This document shows, piece after piece, positions 9,434 to 18,800 of a DNA stretch of 64,000 nucleotides; within the stretch, counting starts at the first letter, position 1; every line of letters starts with the position of its first letter. The translations under genes were made by a program, and so were the position numbers. Under the pieces are notes generated by a model that saw only the letters and a program-made list of their open reading frames with translations, made no database searches and was not told the origin of the DNA. The DNA is from Leadbetterella sp964423865 (lineage in GTDB: Bacteria > Bacteroidota > Bacteroidia > Cytophagales > Spirosomataceae): positions 1 through 64,000 of the forward strand of contig CAYRGN010000006.1 in assembly GCA_964423865.1 (NCBI GenBank). The letters are read 5' to 3'.

Positions 9434-9847
9434 CTACGGCATTTTAACCGCCTGCCTGGCCAGCAGCCTCCAGTCTTTCTTCTCCTTCACCCAAACCAGC
9501 ACAATTTTCAGCTTTACCGTACCGGGCTTCCCCCCGTCAAAGGTGTCCGCTTCGAGAATATGCCGTACCACGGCCGTGTTCCCTACCCGGTCAACGGTTT
9601 GTTCCGACAAATCAATTTTCCGGAAATCCGAACGCCCGGAAAGCAGCTGATCCATAAATTCGGCCTTGTTTTCGATCTTTCCACTAGAATGCCCATAGGT
9701 AAGCGAAGGATGGGCCAGGGCATCCAGCCCTGCTTTGTCCGGGGTAATCATCAGTCGGGTGAGCTTTTCTACCGAGTCTTCCACTTTTTGGGCGGCGGCC
9801 TGTAAACCTGTCATCATGAGTAATACTAAAAAGAGATTTTTCATCAT
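9434..9847 (-). CDS. Secreted NTF2-like (DUF4440-type) protein
   Basis: This 137-residue protein has a signal peptide (MMKNLFLVLLMMTGLQAAAQ) and a single NTF2/SnoaL-like domain. The pattern VEKLTRLMITPDKAGLDAL, LTYGHSSGKIENKAEF and VLVWVKEKKDWRLLARQAV is typical of DUF4440 proteins. Its start overlaps the GH43 stop by 4 bp, so it is co-expressed with a glycosidase in the pectin locus. Proteins of this fold bind small ligands or act as simple enzymes. No catalytic role can be assigned, and a periplasmic accessory role is only an inference. Confidence 0.75.
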   Translation of the reverse strand: MMKNLFLVLLMMTGLQAAAQKVEDSVEKLTRLMITPDKAGLDALAHPSLTYGHSSGKIENKAEFMDQLLSGRSDFRKIDLSEQTVDRVGNTAVVRHILEADTFDGGKPGTVKLKIVLVWVKEKKDWRLLARQAVKMP

Positions 9848-11403
9848 TTTTCTGTTCTAAACCAATCTATATTCATAAAACCTGAGTCGTTCGTATCTTC
9901 CGCCCGGGCGGCAATATACCCAATCCTGGCCCCTACCCAATGGCCTTTTTGCGCCGGGAAGGAGGTTTTGTTCATTTTTGTAAAACGAACACCGTCTTCG
10001 CTGTAATAAAAATCGCATAGCGCGCCTTTCCCTACCTTCACCCGGAAATACACGGAATTTCCCCGGATCTCACCGAGGGTCTCCTGCCTGGCCGCTTTGC
10101 CCGACCACTCGTTATAGGTCACGTAATTCACCCCGTTCCGGCGCATCAGGCCGGCAAAGGCGTAACTGTATCCTTTCACCATAAAACCCAGCTGTTCTGT
10201 TTTCAATTGAGGATTAAAGGAAAATTCGAGACGGGTGGTAGCGGTAAATTCTTCGGCCGGGAACTTCTGGCTGAAAAAATTGGGGAAATCATACAAATGT
10301 CCTGAACTGTCGGTCTTCAAGGTATTCAGGCGGAAGTATCCCCCCGAAGACGGGAAGCCGAAGACGGTTTCCCGGTTAGCCGCCCATTGCCATTGCAAAC
10401 CGGTTTGAGGCGAATTAAACTCGTCGCTCTCTGCCGGGGCGGCTACAGGAAAACCGTGGAGGGGCTTTTTGTACCGCAATACCGGCTGTCCGTCAATCCC
10501 GATCACGGGCCAGTTATCCTCCCAGGTCATGGGCTGCAAATGCACAATGCGTCCGTAAGCGTCTTTGTCCTGAAAATGCAGGAACCACCACTCTCCGGCA
10601 GGCGTATCTACCCAGGCGCCCTGATGCGGGCCGTTCACCGGGGTATCGCCCTGGCGAAGTACGATCTTTTCCTCGTAAGGACCGTAAATATTCCGGGCGC
10701 GCAGCACCAGCTGCCAGCCCGTAGCCACGCCTCCTGCCGGGGCCGAAAGATAGTAGTAGCCGTTCCTTTTATATACCTTTGGCCCCTCTACCGTAGGATG
10801 CCCTTTCTGTCCGTCAAAAATCATCGCATCGTCCGCGTACGCCCGAGTGCCCTCGTCGTTCATAGACACCAGCATCAGCACGCTCTTTACGCCCGCGCGA
10901 CTTCCCGCAAAAGCGTAAGAGAGGTACGCCCGGCCGTCGTCGTCCCAGAAAGGACAAGGGTCAATAAACCCTTTGCCGGCTTTCACCAGCACGGGGTCGG
11001 TCCAGGGACCCCTAATGTCAGTGGCCGTGGTCACGTATATCCCAAAATCCGGATCCGGGTAATAAATCCGGAACTTCCCTTTATAATAACGAATGGCGGG
11101 CGCCCATACACCTCCTCCGTGCCTTACTTTTTTAAAATGTGCCGAAGGTGCTAACTCCGTCAGGGCATACCCAATCAGCGACCAGTTCACCAGGTCTCTG
11201 GAATGCAGCACGGGCAGGCCGGGTACGAAATTAAAGCTGGACGATATCATATAGTAATCCTCTCCTACCCGAATCACGTCGGGGTCTGAATAATCCGCGT
11301 GAATCACCGGATTACTGTAGGTTCCGTCTCCGTTGTCCGCCACGTACACCTGGGCGTGTGCCACACCCGCAAGAAAGAAAAGAAGAAAGACAAGTACTCG
11401 CAT
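9844..11403 (-). CDS. Secreted glycoside hydrolase family 43
   Basis: With the ATG at 11403 the protein is 519 residues and begins with a clean signal peptide (MRVLVFLLFFLAGVAHA). Residues about 25-320 form the five-bladed GH43 propeller. D40 in YSDPDV is the expected base, DPCPFWDDDG carries the pKa-modulating aspartate, and TVEGPKVYK carries the acid glutamate. A C-terminal beta-sandwich (about 330-519) resembles the DUF1349-type module of beta-xylosidase/arabinofuranosidase subfamilies. In this locus it probably trims arabinose or xylose side chains of pectin. An operator-like palindrome lies about 150 bp upstream. Confidence 0.88.
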   Translation of the reverse strand: MRVLVFLLFFLAGVAHAQVYVADNGDGTYSNPVIHADYSDPDVIRVGEDYYMISSSFNFVPGLPVLHSRDLVNWSLIGYALTELAPSAHFKKVRHGGGVWAPAIRYYKGKFRIYYPDPDFGIYVTTATDIRGPWTDPVLVKAGKGFIDPCPFWDDDGRAYLSYAFAGSRAGVKSVLMLVSMNDEGTRAYADDAMIFDGQKGHPTVEGPKVYKRNGYYYLSAPAGGVATGWQLVLRARNIYGPYEEKIVLRQGDTPVNGPHQGAWVDTPAGEWWFLHFQDKDAYGRIVHLQPMTWEDNWPVIGIDGQPVLRYKKPLHGFPVAAPAESDEFNSPQTGLQWQWAANRETVFGFPSSGGYFRLNTLKTDSSGHLYDFPNFFSQKFPAEEFTATTRLEFSFNPQLKTEQLGFMVKGYSYAFAGLMRRNGVNYVTYNEWSGKAARQETLGEIRGNSVYFRVKVGKGALCDFYYSEDGVRFTKMNKTSFPAQKGHWVGARIGYIAARAEDTNDSGFMNIDWFRTEK

Positions 11404-11553
11404 GCTGTATTTTGTTCCGGGTCCGGCCTCCGGCATTACCACGGGCGACCCACATCCGTCAGAATGTTACTTTCACAAGATAAAGTGTTCAAATTTCAAC
11501 AATTCCATACCGTTTTGTTCGCTTTTTCCCCGATAAATCTCCGCAATCGTTGT

Positions 11554-11567
11554 CGGTAACGTTTGCA
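11554..11567. promoter_or_regulatory. LacI-type operator upstream of the GH43 gene
   Basis: CGGTAACGTTTGCA fits the local palindrome CGGNAACGTTNCCG in the centre and left half. Read on the minus strand it contains ATGCAAACGTTACCGA, a 16-base string also present before lacI at 33023-33038. It lies in the gap between GH105 and GH43, upstream of the latter. Confidence 0.65.
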
Positions 11568-11572
11568 TAGCC

Positions 11573-13471
11573 TCACTTCAGGATCCAGTGGGTAAGATCC
11601 CGCAGGGCCTGCATGTTCTGAAACTCCGGCCCGATGATGCGGCCGTCTACATATTCATTGTATAACCAGGGGTCTCCCACCACAAACACCCGGCCTTTTC
11701 CCCACCGCGCGGTCGCCATCACCACGTCGTCTCCTTTTTTCACCAAAGCTTTGGCCGGCCCGCTGACTTCCAGGGTAACGATCTCTTTGGCGTACACTTT
11801 GCGGGTATTGCGGAAAATCTCATTGCCGGGTTCAATATTCACCGCCGCCAGTTCATAATCCTTCCCCCCCGGTATAAAATTGATGTTCTTATCGGTAAAG
11901 CGTATCCCAAAGGCCTGGGTGAGTTTATTGAAGCGCGGAATCTCGCAGTTGGAGGTATCGTTGGCCATCAGCACCAGGGTTCCCCCTTTTTTCACCCACT
12001 TTTTAATGACACGTATATCTTCTTCTCCTATATAATTAGGCGCCGCAGTTTCTTTGGGTGTGTCGGGGTCCACGATAATGTAGGCCTCCGCGTTTTTCAG
12101 ATTTTTGGCGGTGGGAGCAGTCCTGAGCGCGGTAGTTTTCGCACCCAGATCGCTGAACACCTGTCCCCAGATCCAGAAACCCGAGTGCATGCGGTCTTCC
12201 CAGGTATAGTGAAACTGCTCGGTATCGCCGTTCAGATCTTTCCGAAACTCCCGGTTAAAGTGGTAGTCGAGCGCCACGGTTTTCGGCTTCAATTCCTCCC
12301 TTTCGGCCGCGGCTTCCATTTCCAGGCTGGCGAAGATAAACGGCCCCACTCCTTTCAGGTCGTTTTTGCGGATAGGCTCACTCAGATAATACGCAAAACT
12401 TCCGTCTCGGTAGGGGTTTCCGCCCAGCCCGCCTACACTCACCGTCTTGTTCAGGCTCAGGGAACCGTCTTTCTCCTCTTCCACAAACTCTTTCAGGATG
12501 CCCCGATATCCTTTGCGGGCGTTTTCTGCATATTGGGGGGAAATATACCCCATACGCACGGCTTTGGCCAGGGTATACACCAGCATACAGGAAACCGAAG
12601 CCTCCCGGTAATTTCCTTCTCTTTGGGGCAGGTCCATGATCTGGTACCACACGCCCGAAGCCTCGTCCTGGTAGCGGGCAATCACGGGCGCAAGGCGCTG
12701 CACATACGCCATCAGCGTTTTTCTTTGGGGATGCTCTTCCGGAAAATAATCCAGCACATCCACCAGGGCCATGGCGTACCAGCCTATGGCCCGACCCCAG
12801 AAATGGGGAGACACCCCGGTCTCTTTATCGGCCCAGGCCTGTTCCCGGCTTTCGTCGTAAGCATGATAAATCAGGCCGGTCTCAGGGTCTACCGCATATT
12901 TTTCGATGAGTTCAAACTGCCGGAAAATATCGTCGAAATGCTCCGGACGGTTAAAGATTTTACTGTATTCGGCCGCAAAGGGTTCACCCATAAACAGCCC
13001 GTCAAGCCACATCTGGTAAGGGTAGCGTTTTTTGTGCCAGTATCCGCCTTCCCGGGTTTTCGGTTGGTTTTCCAACTGTTTCCAAAGGAGATCAGCTGCC
13101 TTTTTATACTTGTCTTTCCGCGCCAGAGACTGCTGGTAAAGCATCAGCAATGCCCGCCCGGGAGGTACATTGTCAATATTAAAATCGTCATATTTATAGG
13201 TAGCGATACTCCCGTCTTCCTTCACATAGAGATCAATATCTTTTTTGATGTAATTGAAATAGCGTGCATCACCCGTCTTTACCCATACTTTTTCCAGGGC
13301 TTTGAGCATAAGCCCCTGTTCATAGTCCCAACGGGCCGGCTTGGCGGGCGACACCCTGATCGAATCCGGGTGCCATTTCATAAACGACTCCGCCATGCGA
13401 ACGGAATAAGGCTGCTGGGCGCATACGGACTGTACGGCCAGGAGAACGAATAGAAAATATTTTTTTCTCAT
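11573..13471 (-). CDS. GH105 unsaturated rhamnogalacturonyl hydrolase with C-terminal DUF4350-like domain
   Basis: This 632-residue exported protein has the signal peptide MRKKYFLFVLLAVQSVCAQ. Residues about 25-385 form the alpha6/alpha6 barrel of GH88/GH105. Asp157 in QMWLDGLFMG matches the catalytic aspartate of YteR, and SPHFWGRAIGWYAMALVDVL is strongly conserved. The enzyme removes the 4,5-unsaturated uronate left by pectate or rhamnogalacturonan lyases. Residues about 400-632 form a Rossmann-like DUF4350/glutamine-amidotransferase-type domain (IIVDPDTPKE, WVKKGGTLVLMANDTSN, RWGKGRVFVVGDPWL) that accompanies many Bacteroidota GH105 enzymes and whose role is unknown. It is divergent from the pectate lyase gene. 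Confidence 0.9.
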   Translation of the reverse strand: MRKKYFLFVLLAVQSVCAQQPYSVRMAESFMKWHPDSIRVSPAKPARWDYEQGLMLKALEKVWVKTGDARYFNYIKKDIDLYVKEDGSIATYKYDDFNIDNVPPGRALLMLYQQSLARKDKYKKAADLLWKQLENQPKTREGGYWHKKRYPYQMWLDGLFMGEPFAAEYSKIFNRPEHFDDIFRQFELIEKYAVDPETGLIYHAYDESREQAWADKETGVSPHFWGRAIGWYAMALVDVLDYFPEEHPQRKTLMAYVQRLAPVIARYQDEASGVWYQIMDLPQREGNYREASVSCMLVYTLAKAVRMGYISPQYAENARKGYRGILKEFVEEEKDGSLSLNKTVSVGGLGGNPYRDGSFAYYLSEPIRKNDLKGVGPFIFASLEMEAAAEREELKPKTVALDYHFNREFRKDLNGDTEQFHYTWEDRMHSGFWIWGQVFSDLGAKTTALRTAPTAKNLKNAEAYIIVDPDTPKETAAPNYIGEEDIRVIKKWVKKGGTLVLMANDTSNCEIPRFNKLTQAFGIRFTDKNINFIPGGKDYELAAVNIEPGNEIFRNTRKVYAKEIVTLEVSGPAKALVKKGDDVVMATARWGKGRVFVVGDPWLYNEYVDGRIIGPEFQNMQALRDLTHWILK

Positions 13472-13486
13472 GTGTATAAAATTTTT

Positions 13487-13524
13487 GCTATCAGCATTCA
13501 GCTATCAGCGGTCAGCCGGACGAC
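13487..13524. repeat. GCTGAWN heptamer repeat before GH105
   Basis: Read toward GH105 the sequence is TCCGGCTGACC, then GCTGATA GCTGAAT GCTGATA GC with an exact 7-base period. It runs into AAAAATTTTATACACATG, where ATG is the start codon. The CAGCCGG(A/G)CGAC edge is shared with the copy at 6046. Confidence 0.7.
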
Positions 13525-13599
13525 ATACCCTGAATGCTTTCCGATTTAATTATAGAAAGAAAATATGGAAAAGAACGTACACTACCGGCAAAATAATTA

Positions 13600-13613
13600 C
13601 GGGAACGTTTCCG
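13600..13613. promoter_or_regulatory. LacI-type operator for GH105
   Basis: CGGGAACGTTTCCG is a near-perfect palindrome around AACGTT. On the minus strand it lies four bases upstream of TTATTTTG, a one-mismatch version of the TAnnTTTG -7 box. A bound repressor would therefore cover the spacer of the GH105 promoter. Confidence 0.65.
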
Positions 13614-13754
13614 AAAAGGATTAAAAAAGCATCATAATTGTACTATTCCAATATTTAAAAGTAATTATTTCCTCCGGGATTCCCCCCTTCATTTTTCCTC
13701 TTAACTTCCCTTTCTCTAAGAATATTACAAGTTTATGATCCTACCTTACCAATT

Positions 13755-13780
13755 CGGCAACGTTACCGATAACGTTACCG
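13755..13780. promoter_or_regulatory. Two overlapping LacI-type operators before the pectate lyase operon
   Basis: CGGCAACGTTACCG (13755-13768) and CGATAACGTTACCG (13767-13780) share two bases, and their centres are 12 bp apart. Each is one substitution from the perfect palindrome CGGTAACGTTACCG. They lie 81-106 bp before the lyase start and are the best copies in the window. Confidence 0.7.
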
Positions 13781-13860
13781 CTAAAAAAACCAATAAATTC
13801 TTTGTTTATTTCAACTTACTGCCGCATTCTTGCTTCTGCAAAAGCATTATTAAGGGCAGA

Positions 13861-14919
13861 ATGAACATACCTTTATTATACATATTCATTGTACTTTTCA
13901 GGGCAGTCGTTTGCGGCATGTTGCCTCCCGCAGAACACGGGCAGGCAGCGGCGTACGAAGAAACGGATCCTGTAGCCGAACGTATGTTGCTCTATCAACG
14001 GGAAAACGGGGGCTGGCCCCAACCCGGTGGAGATCCCATTGCCTACCAAAAGGAACTCACCCAAGCGCAGCAAACCAGCATTCAGAAAGACCGAAAAAAG
14101 AGGGATACCACTATAGACGACGACGCCACCACCCGGGAGATCCGCTACCTGGTCTCTGCATTTGCACAAACGGCCAATCCCAAATACCGGGAAGCCGCGG
14201 AAAGAGGAGTGGATTACCTCCTGAAAGCGCAGTACCCTTCCGGGGGGTGGGGACAGTTTTTCCCCGACACGAGCGGTTACCGCAAGCACATCACCTTCAA
14301 TGACAACGCCATGGTCAATGTGCTGGATGTGATGCGGAAAGTAGCGAACAGGGAAGAGGGGTTTTCGGCGTTACGGCCGGATCAGGCCCGGGCTGCTGAA
14401 AAAGCAATTCAACAAGCCATAAATTGTATCCTGAAATGCCAGTACCTGCAAAACGGCACCCTCACGGTATGGTGTGCACAGCACGACCGCGACACGTTTA
14501 TGCCGGCCAAGGCGCGGGCGTTTGAACTTCCCTCCCTGAGCGGCTCGGAAAGCGTGGGGATTGTCCGGTTCCTGATGACGGTAGACCACCCCGGACCGGA
14601 AATTAAAAAAGCGGTGAACGCGGCGGTGGCCTGGTTTGAACAGGTGAAAATTGAAAACAAAGATACCCGCCTGGTATATAACGAGGAGGGAAAAGCAATT
14701 GACCGTATCCTATTCTCTTCTCCGGGAAAAACGATCTGGGCCCGCTTTTACGACCTGAAAACCAATCAACCCTTCTTTACCGGAAGGGATAGTCAACCCA
14801 AAACCGAACTGAAAGACATAGAAGTAGAAAGAAGAGTAGGCTATTCTTTCTACGGAAATTATGCTGCTAAATTAGTAAACAAAGAATACCCGAAATGGAA
14901 GCAAAAGTGGGATATCTGA
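13861..14919 (+). CDS. pelA: Secreted pectate lyase, PL10 family
   Basis: From the ATG at 13861 the protein is 352 residues with a hydrophobic signal segment (MNIPLLYIFIVLFRAVVCGM). ENGGWPQPGGD is near the start of the PL10 domain. DDDATTREIRYL and AVPYPSGGWGQFFP-type blocks (here AQYPSGGWGQFFP) follow, then VWCAQHDRDTFMPAKARAFE with the conserved Trp, Gln-His-Asp and Arg. PL10 cleaves polygalacturonate by calcium-dependent beta-elimination, making unsaturated oligomers. The gene leads the operon pelA-pectinesterase-susC-susD-surface lipoprotein, and its last 25 bases overlap the next gene. The enzyme probably acts in the periplasm or on the outer membrane. Confidence 0.9.
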   Translation: MNIPLLYIFIVLFRAVVCGMLPPAEHGQAAAYEETDPVAERMLLYQRENGGWPQPGGDPIAYQKELTQAQQTSIQKDRKKRDTTIDDDATTREIRYLVSAFAQTANPKYREAAERGVDYLLKAQYPSGGWGQFFPDTSGYRKHITFNDNAMVNVLDVMRKVANREEGFSALRPDQARAAEKAIQQAINCILKCQYLQNGTLTVWCAQHDRDTFMPAKARAFELPSLSGSESVGIVRFLMTVDHPGPEIKKAVNAAVAWFEQVKIENKDTRLVYNEEGKAIDRILFSSPGKTIWARFYDLKTNQPFFTGRDSQPKTELKDIEVERRVGYSFYGNYAAKLVNKEYPKWKQKWDI

Positions 14920-15854
14920 TCCGCCTGTTCCTGATGGTCCTGGCCTTCGGCGCCTCCGCGCAGAAGTACGACTTCGTGGTAGCCGCTGACGGTTCCGGGC
15001 AGTTCCGTACCGTGCAGGAGGCCATTAACGCCGTACCTGATTTCCGGAAAAATACCACCACCATCTTCATTAAACCGGGTGTGTATAAAGAAAAGATTGT
15101 TTTAGCAGAGTCAAAGGCCTTCGTGGTATTGGTGGGTGAAAGCGCGGAGAATACGATCCTGACCTTTGATGATTTCGCTACCCGCAAGAATACTTTCGGA
15201 GAAGAAGTAGGCACCACGGGGTCCGCCTCCTTCTACGCCTTCGGAGAAGGATTTTCGGCCAAAAATATTACGTTTCAGAATACCGCAGGCCCGGTAGGAC
15301 AAGCCGTGGCCATCTGGATCAAAAGCGACAAATCGGTGTTTGAGAACTGCCGTTTCCTGGGTTTCCAGGATACCCTCTATACCTTCGGAACAGACAGCCG
15401 CCAATACTATAAAAACTGTTATATAGAAGGTACGGTAGATTTTATCTTCGGCTCTTCTATTGCCGTTTTTGAAAACTGCATTGTTCATTGCAAAGGAAAA
15501 GGATACATTACGGCGGCCTCTACTTTACAGTGGCGCCCCTTCGGATATGTGTTTAAAAACTGCCGGATTACCGGGGAGGCCGACGGCACCCACTTCCTGG
15601 GCAGACCCTGGCGCCCGTTTTCCCGCGTGGCTTTCCTGAACTGCGACCTGGGAAGTGTCATCCGGAAAGAAGGCTGGGATAACTGGAGAAACCCGGCCAA
15701 TGAGAAAACGGCTTACTACGCCGAATACCGGAATACCGGCGCGGGCAGCGACCTGAGCGAGCGGGTTTCCTGGCTGAAAAAACTGACCGACGAGCAGGCT
15801 GCCGAATATACGTTCGAGAAAATTTTCGGGGACTGGAGTCCTCCATCTTTATAA
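14895..15854 (+). CDS. Pectin methylesterase (CE8)
   Basis: This 319-residue right-handed beta-helix esterase has a signal peptide ending at SAQ (residue 23). It removes methyl groups from homogalacturonan, preparing it for the lyase encoded just upstream. Catalytic motifs are complete: Gln137 in VGQAVAIW, Gln158-Asp159 in GFQDTLYTFG, the nucleophile Asp182 in GTVDFIFG, and the Arg/Trp pair in LGRPWRPFSR. The start overlaps the pectate lyase end by 25 bp, so the two enzymes are likely translated together. SusC follows after 34 bp with no terminator between. Confidence 0.93.
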   Translation: MEAKVGYLIRLFLMVLAFGASAQKYDFVVAADGSGQFRTVQEAINAVPDFRKNTTTIFIKPGVYKEKIVLAESKAFVVLVGESAENTILTFDDFATRKNTFGEEVGTTGSASFYAFGEGFSAKNITFQNTAGPVGQAVAIWIKSDKSVFENCRFLGFQDTLYTFGTDSRQYYKNCYIEGTVDFIFGSSIAVFENCIVHCKGKGYITAASTLQWRPFGYVFKNCRITGEADGTHFLGRPWRPFSRVAFLNCDLGSVIRKEGWDNWRNPANEKTAYYAEYRNTGAGSDLSERVSWLKKLTDEQAAEYTFEKIFGDWSPPSL

Positions 15855-15888
15855 ATCATAGTACCAAAGCAATTTAAATAACAGGTGT

Positions 15889-18800
15889 ATGCGTAAATTT
15901 ATCTACTTTAAAAACCGGATGTCGCCGTGGCTTTTGCTGTTCGCGATCTTCCTTTCTTATTCCGGCTTTTCCCAGTCGAGGGTAAGCGGCACGGTGACAG
16001 GCACCGATAATGAAACCCTTCCGGGTGTGACCGTACGTGTGAAAGGGGCTACCGCGGCCACGGCCTCCAATGCCGACGGACGGTACGAAATCCAGGCCCC
16101 TTCCGATGCCGTGCTGGTGTTCTCTTTCCTCGGAATGAAAACCCAGGAGGTAGCGGTAAACGGCCGGTCCGTCATTCACGTTACCCTGGAAAATGATGAA
16201 AATACACTGGACGAGGTGGTCGTATCTATAGGTTACGGAAGCGTAAGGAAAAAAGACCTGACCGGTTCTGTGGCGTCTATCGGCAGCGATAAGCTGAGTA
16301 CCATTCCCGTGGCTTCTCCTATAGAAGCCATTGCGGGTCGCCTCGCCGGGGTACAGGTTTCCTCTACGGAAGGCTCCCCTGACGCGGAAATGACCATCAG
16401 GGTAAGAGGGGGCGGCTCCATTACAGGCGACAACACCCCCCTGTTTATTGTAGACGGTTTCCCGGTATCTTCCATTTCCGACATCGCCCCCTCCGACATT
16501 GAGTCGATCGACGTGCTGAAAGACGCCTCCTCCACCGCTATTTACGGAGCACGCGGCGCCAACGGGGTAATCATCATCAATACAAAAAGCGGGAAAGCCG
16601 GGAAAGTAAACGTGAGCCTGAACAGCTACGGCGGCTTCCGGAACATGGCCAACCAGCTGGATGTCCTCCGTCCTTACGACTACGCGCTCTGGCAATACGA
16701 AAGAGCCCTGCTCGACAATAACCTGGATACCTATACCCGGTATTTCGGGAATTTTCAGGACATGGACCTGTACAACGAAGTTACACCCAATAACTGGCAG
16801 GAGCAAACATTCGGCCGTACCGGCTACATGTTCAACAATAACCTCAGCGTAAACGGTGGAAGCGAAAAAACCCGCTATACCGTGAGTTACAACAACATCC
16901 AGGACAAAGCCATTATGCAGCTTTCCGGGTTCCAGAGAGATAACCTCACTTTCCGGATCAACAACCGCCCCTACAAAACGGTAGTACTGGATCTCTCCCT
17001 CCGTTATTCTGATACCCGGATTGAGGGCGGCGGCACGAACGAGCAAAACGCCTATTCGTCGGCAGATTCCCGTTTGAAATTTGCCATGATCTATCCCCCC
17101 TTCCCAGTAAACGGACTCACCGGCTCAGACGATACCGACGAGGGTTTCAACCTGTTCAGTCCTATTCAGTCGCTTACCGATAACGACCGCTACCAGCGCC
17201 GGAAAAATTATAACCTGAACGGAAGTATCGCCTGGAACATCCTACCGGCCATGACCCTGAAAGTGGAAGGTGGCCTGGACGACTACCGCAATACCGATAA
17301 CCGCTTTTACGGTACTACCACCTACTACGTGAACAACGTACCTTCGGCAGACAACCAGGGCCTGCCTGCCATTTCCTTCCAAAAACAAGCCCGGCAGTCG
17401 CTGAGAAACACCAATACCCTCAGCTATGACTTTAACCGTCACCTGGGTAACGGACACAAACTGAACTTACTGGCAGGACAGGAATTTATTCTGACTACAC
17501 GGGAGGCCTTCACTTCCATTGTACACGGTTTTCCGAAGACCTTTACCTTTGACGATGCCACCAAATTATCGTCTCAGGGACAGGCCAACTCGGTGGAGAA
17601 TTACCTCAGCCCGGATGAAAAACTGTTTTCTTTCTTTGGGAGAGCGAATTACGACTACCAAAGTAAATACCTGCTGACCGCCACTTTCCGGGCAGACGGC
17701 TCTTCTAAGTTTTCAGAAGGCAACCGCTGGGGGTATTTCCCTTCGGTAGCGGCCGCCTGGCGGATCTCCGCCGAGCCGTTTATGGAATCGGCCCATTGGC
17801 TGGACGACCTGAAACTGAGGCTGAGCTACGGTACCGCGGGAAACAACAATATCCCGGCCGGACAAATGGCCCAGACCTTTAACGTAAGCACCACCACCTG
17901 GGTGAACGGCTTCAACAGCTTCTGGGCCGCCTCGAAAACCATGGCTAACCCGGACCTGAAATGGGAAACCACCATCACACGGAACCTGGGTATCGACTTC
18001 GCTACCCTGAACGACCGCCTCACCGGTACCATTGATGCCTATGTGAATTCTACCAAAGACCTGCTGATCCTCTTCCCTACCCCGGGAACAGGCTACGATA
18101 ACCAGTACCGGAACATGGGCGAAACCCGCAACCGCGGTATCGAGTTTACCCTGAACGGACTGGCGGTGAAAAAGAAAGACTTTGAACTGAACATTGGCGC
18201 GAACATCAGCTTCAACCGGAACAAAATCATGTCTCTCGGACTGATGGAGAACTTCTACGGGGAATCGGGCTGGGCTTCTACCGAGATCGGTGCAGATTAC
18301 TGGGTAGCTACCGGCGGATCGGTAGGTGTGATGTACGGGTACCTGAGCGACGGCCGTTACGAAGTCTCCGACTTCTCGGGTTACGACGCGGCCAGCGGCC
18401 GTTGGATCCTGAAAGACGGGGTGGCCGATGCCTCTTCGGTAGTGGGTACCCTTCGCCCCGGCAGCATGAAACTTAAAAATATTACGGAAGGCGACAATAT
18501 GGTCAACGTTTCCGATCGTACAGTAATCGGCAACGCGAACCCCAAACATACCGGCGGATTTAACCTGAGTGGCCGTTTCCATGATTTCGACCTCTCTGCT
18601 ATCTTCAACTGGAGCTACGGCAACGACGTCTACAATGCCAACAAAGTAGAGTACACCTCTACCAGTAAATACCATTCCAGAAACATGATTGACATGATGG
18701 CCAGCGGAAACCGGTGGACCAACCTGAGGGCTGACGGCACCATCAGCAATGACCCCGCCGAACTGGAAGCCATGAACCAGAACACCACGCTGTGGTCGCC

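Larger units (their letters stand above)
13472..13860. other. Divergent control region between GH105 and pectate lyase
   Basis: This 389-bp stretch has no gene. It holds a GCTGAWN repeat (13487-13524) next to the GH105 start, an operator-like palindrome (13600-13613) four bases from a TTATTTTG (-7-like) box for GH105 at 13589-13596, and two overlapping palindromes (13755-13780) on the pectate lyase side. An open frame extending the lyase upstream to 13735 runs through these palindromes and lacks signal-peptide character, so I do not count it as coding. Confidence 0.7.

Noticed and set aside
13735..13860. Pectate lyase starting at 13735
   Set aside because: The extra 42 residues cross the operator palindromes and place the signal peptide internally. 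ATG 13861 gives a proper signal peptide.
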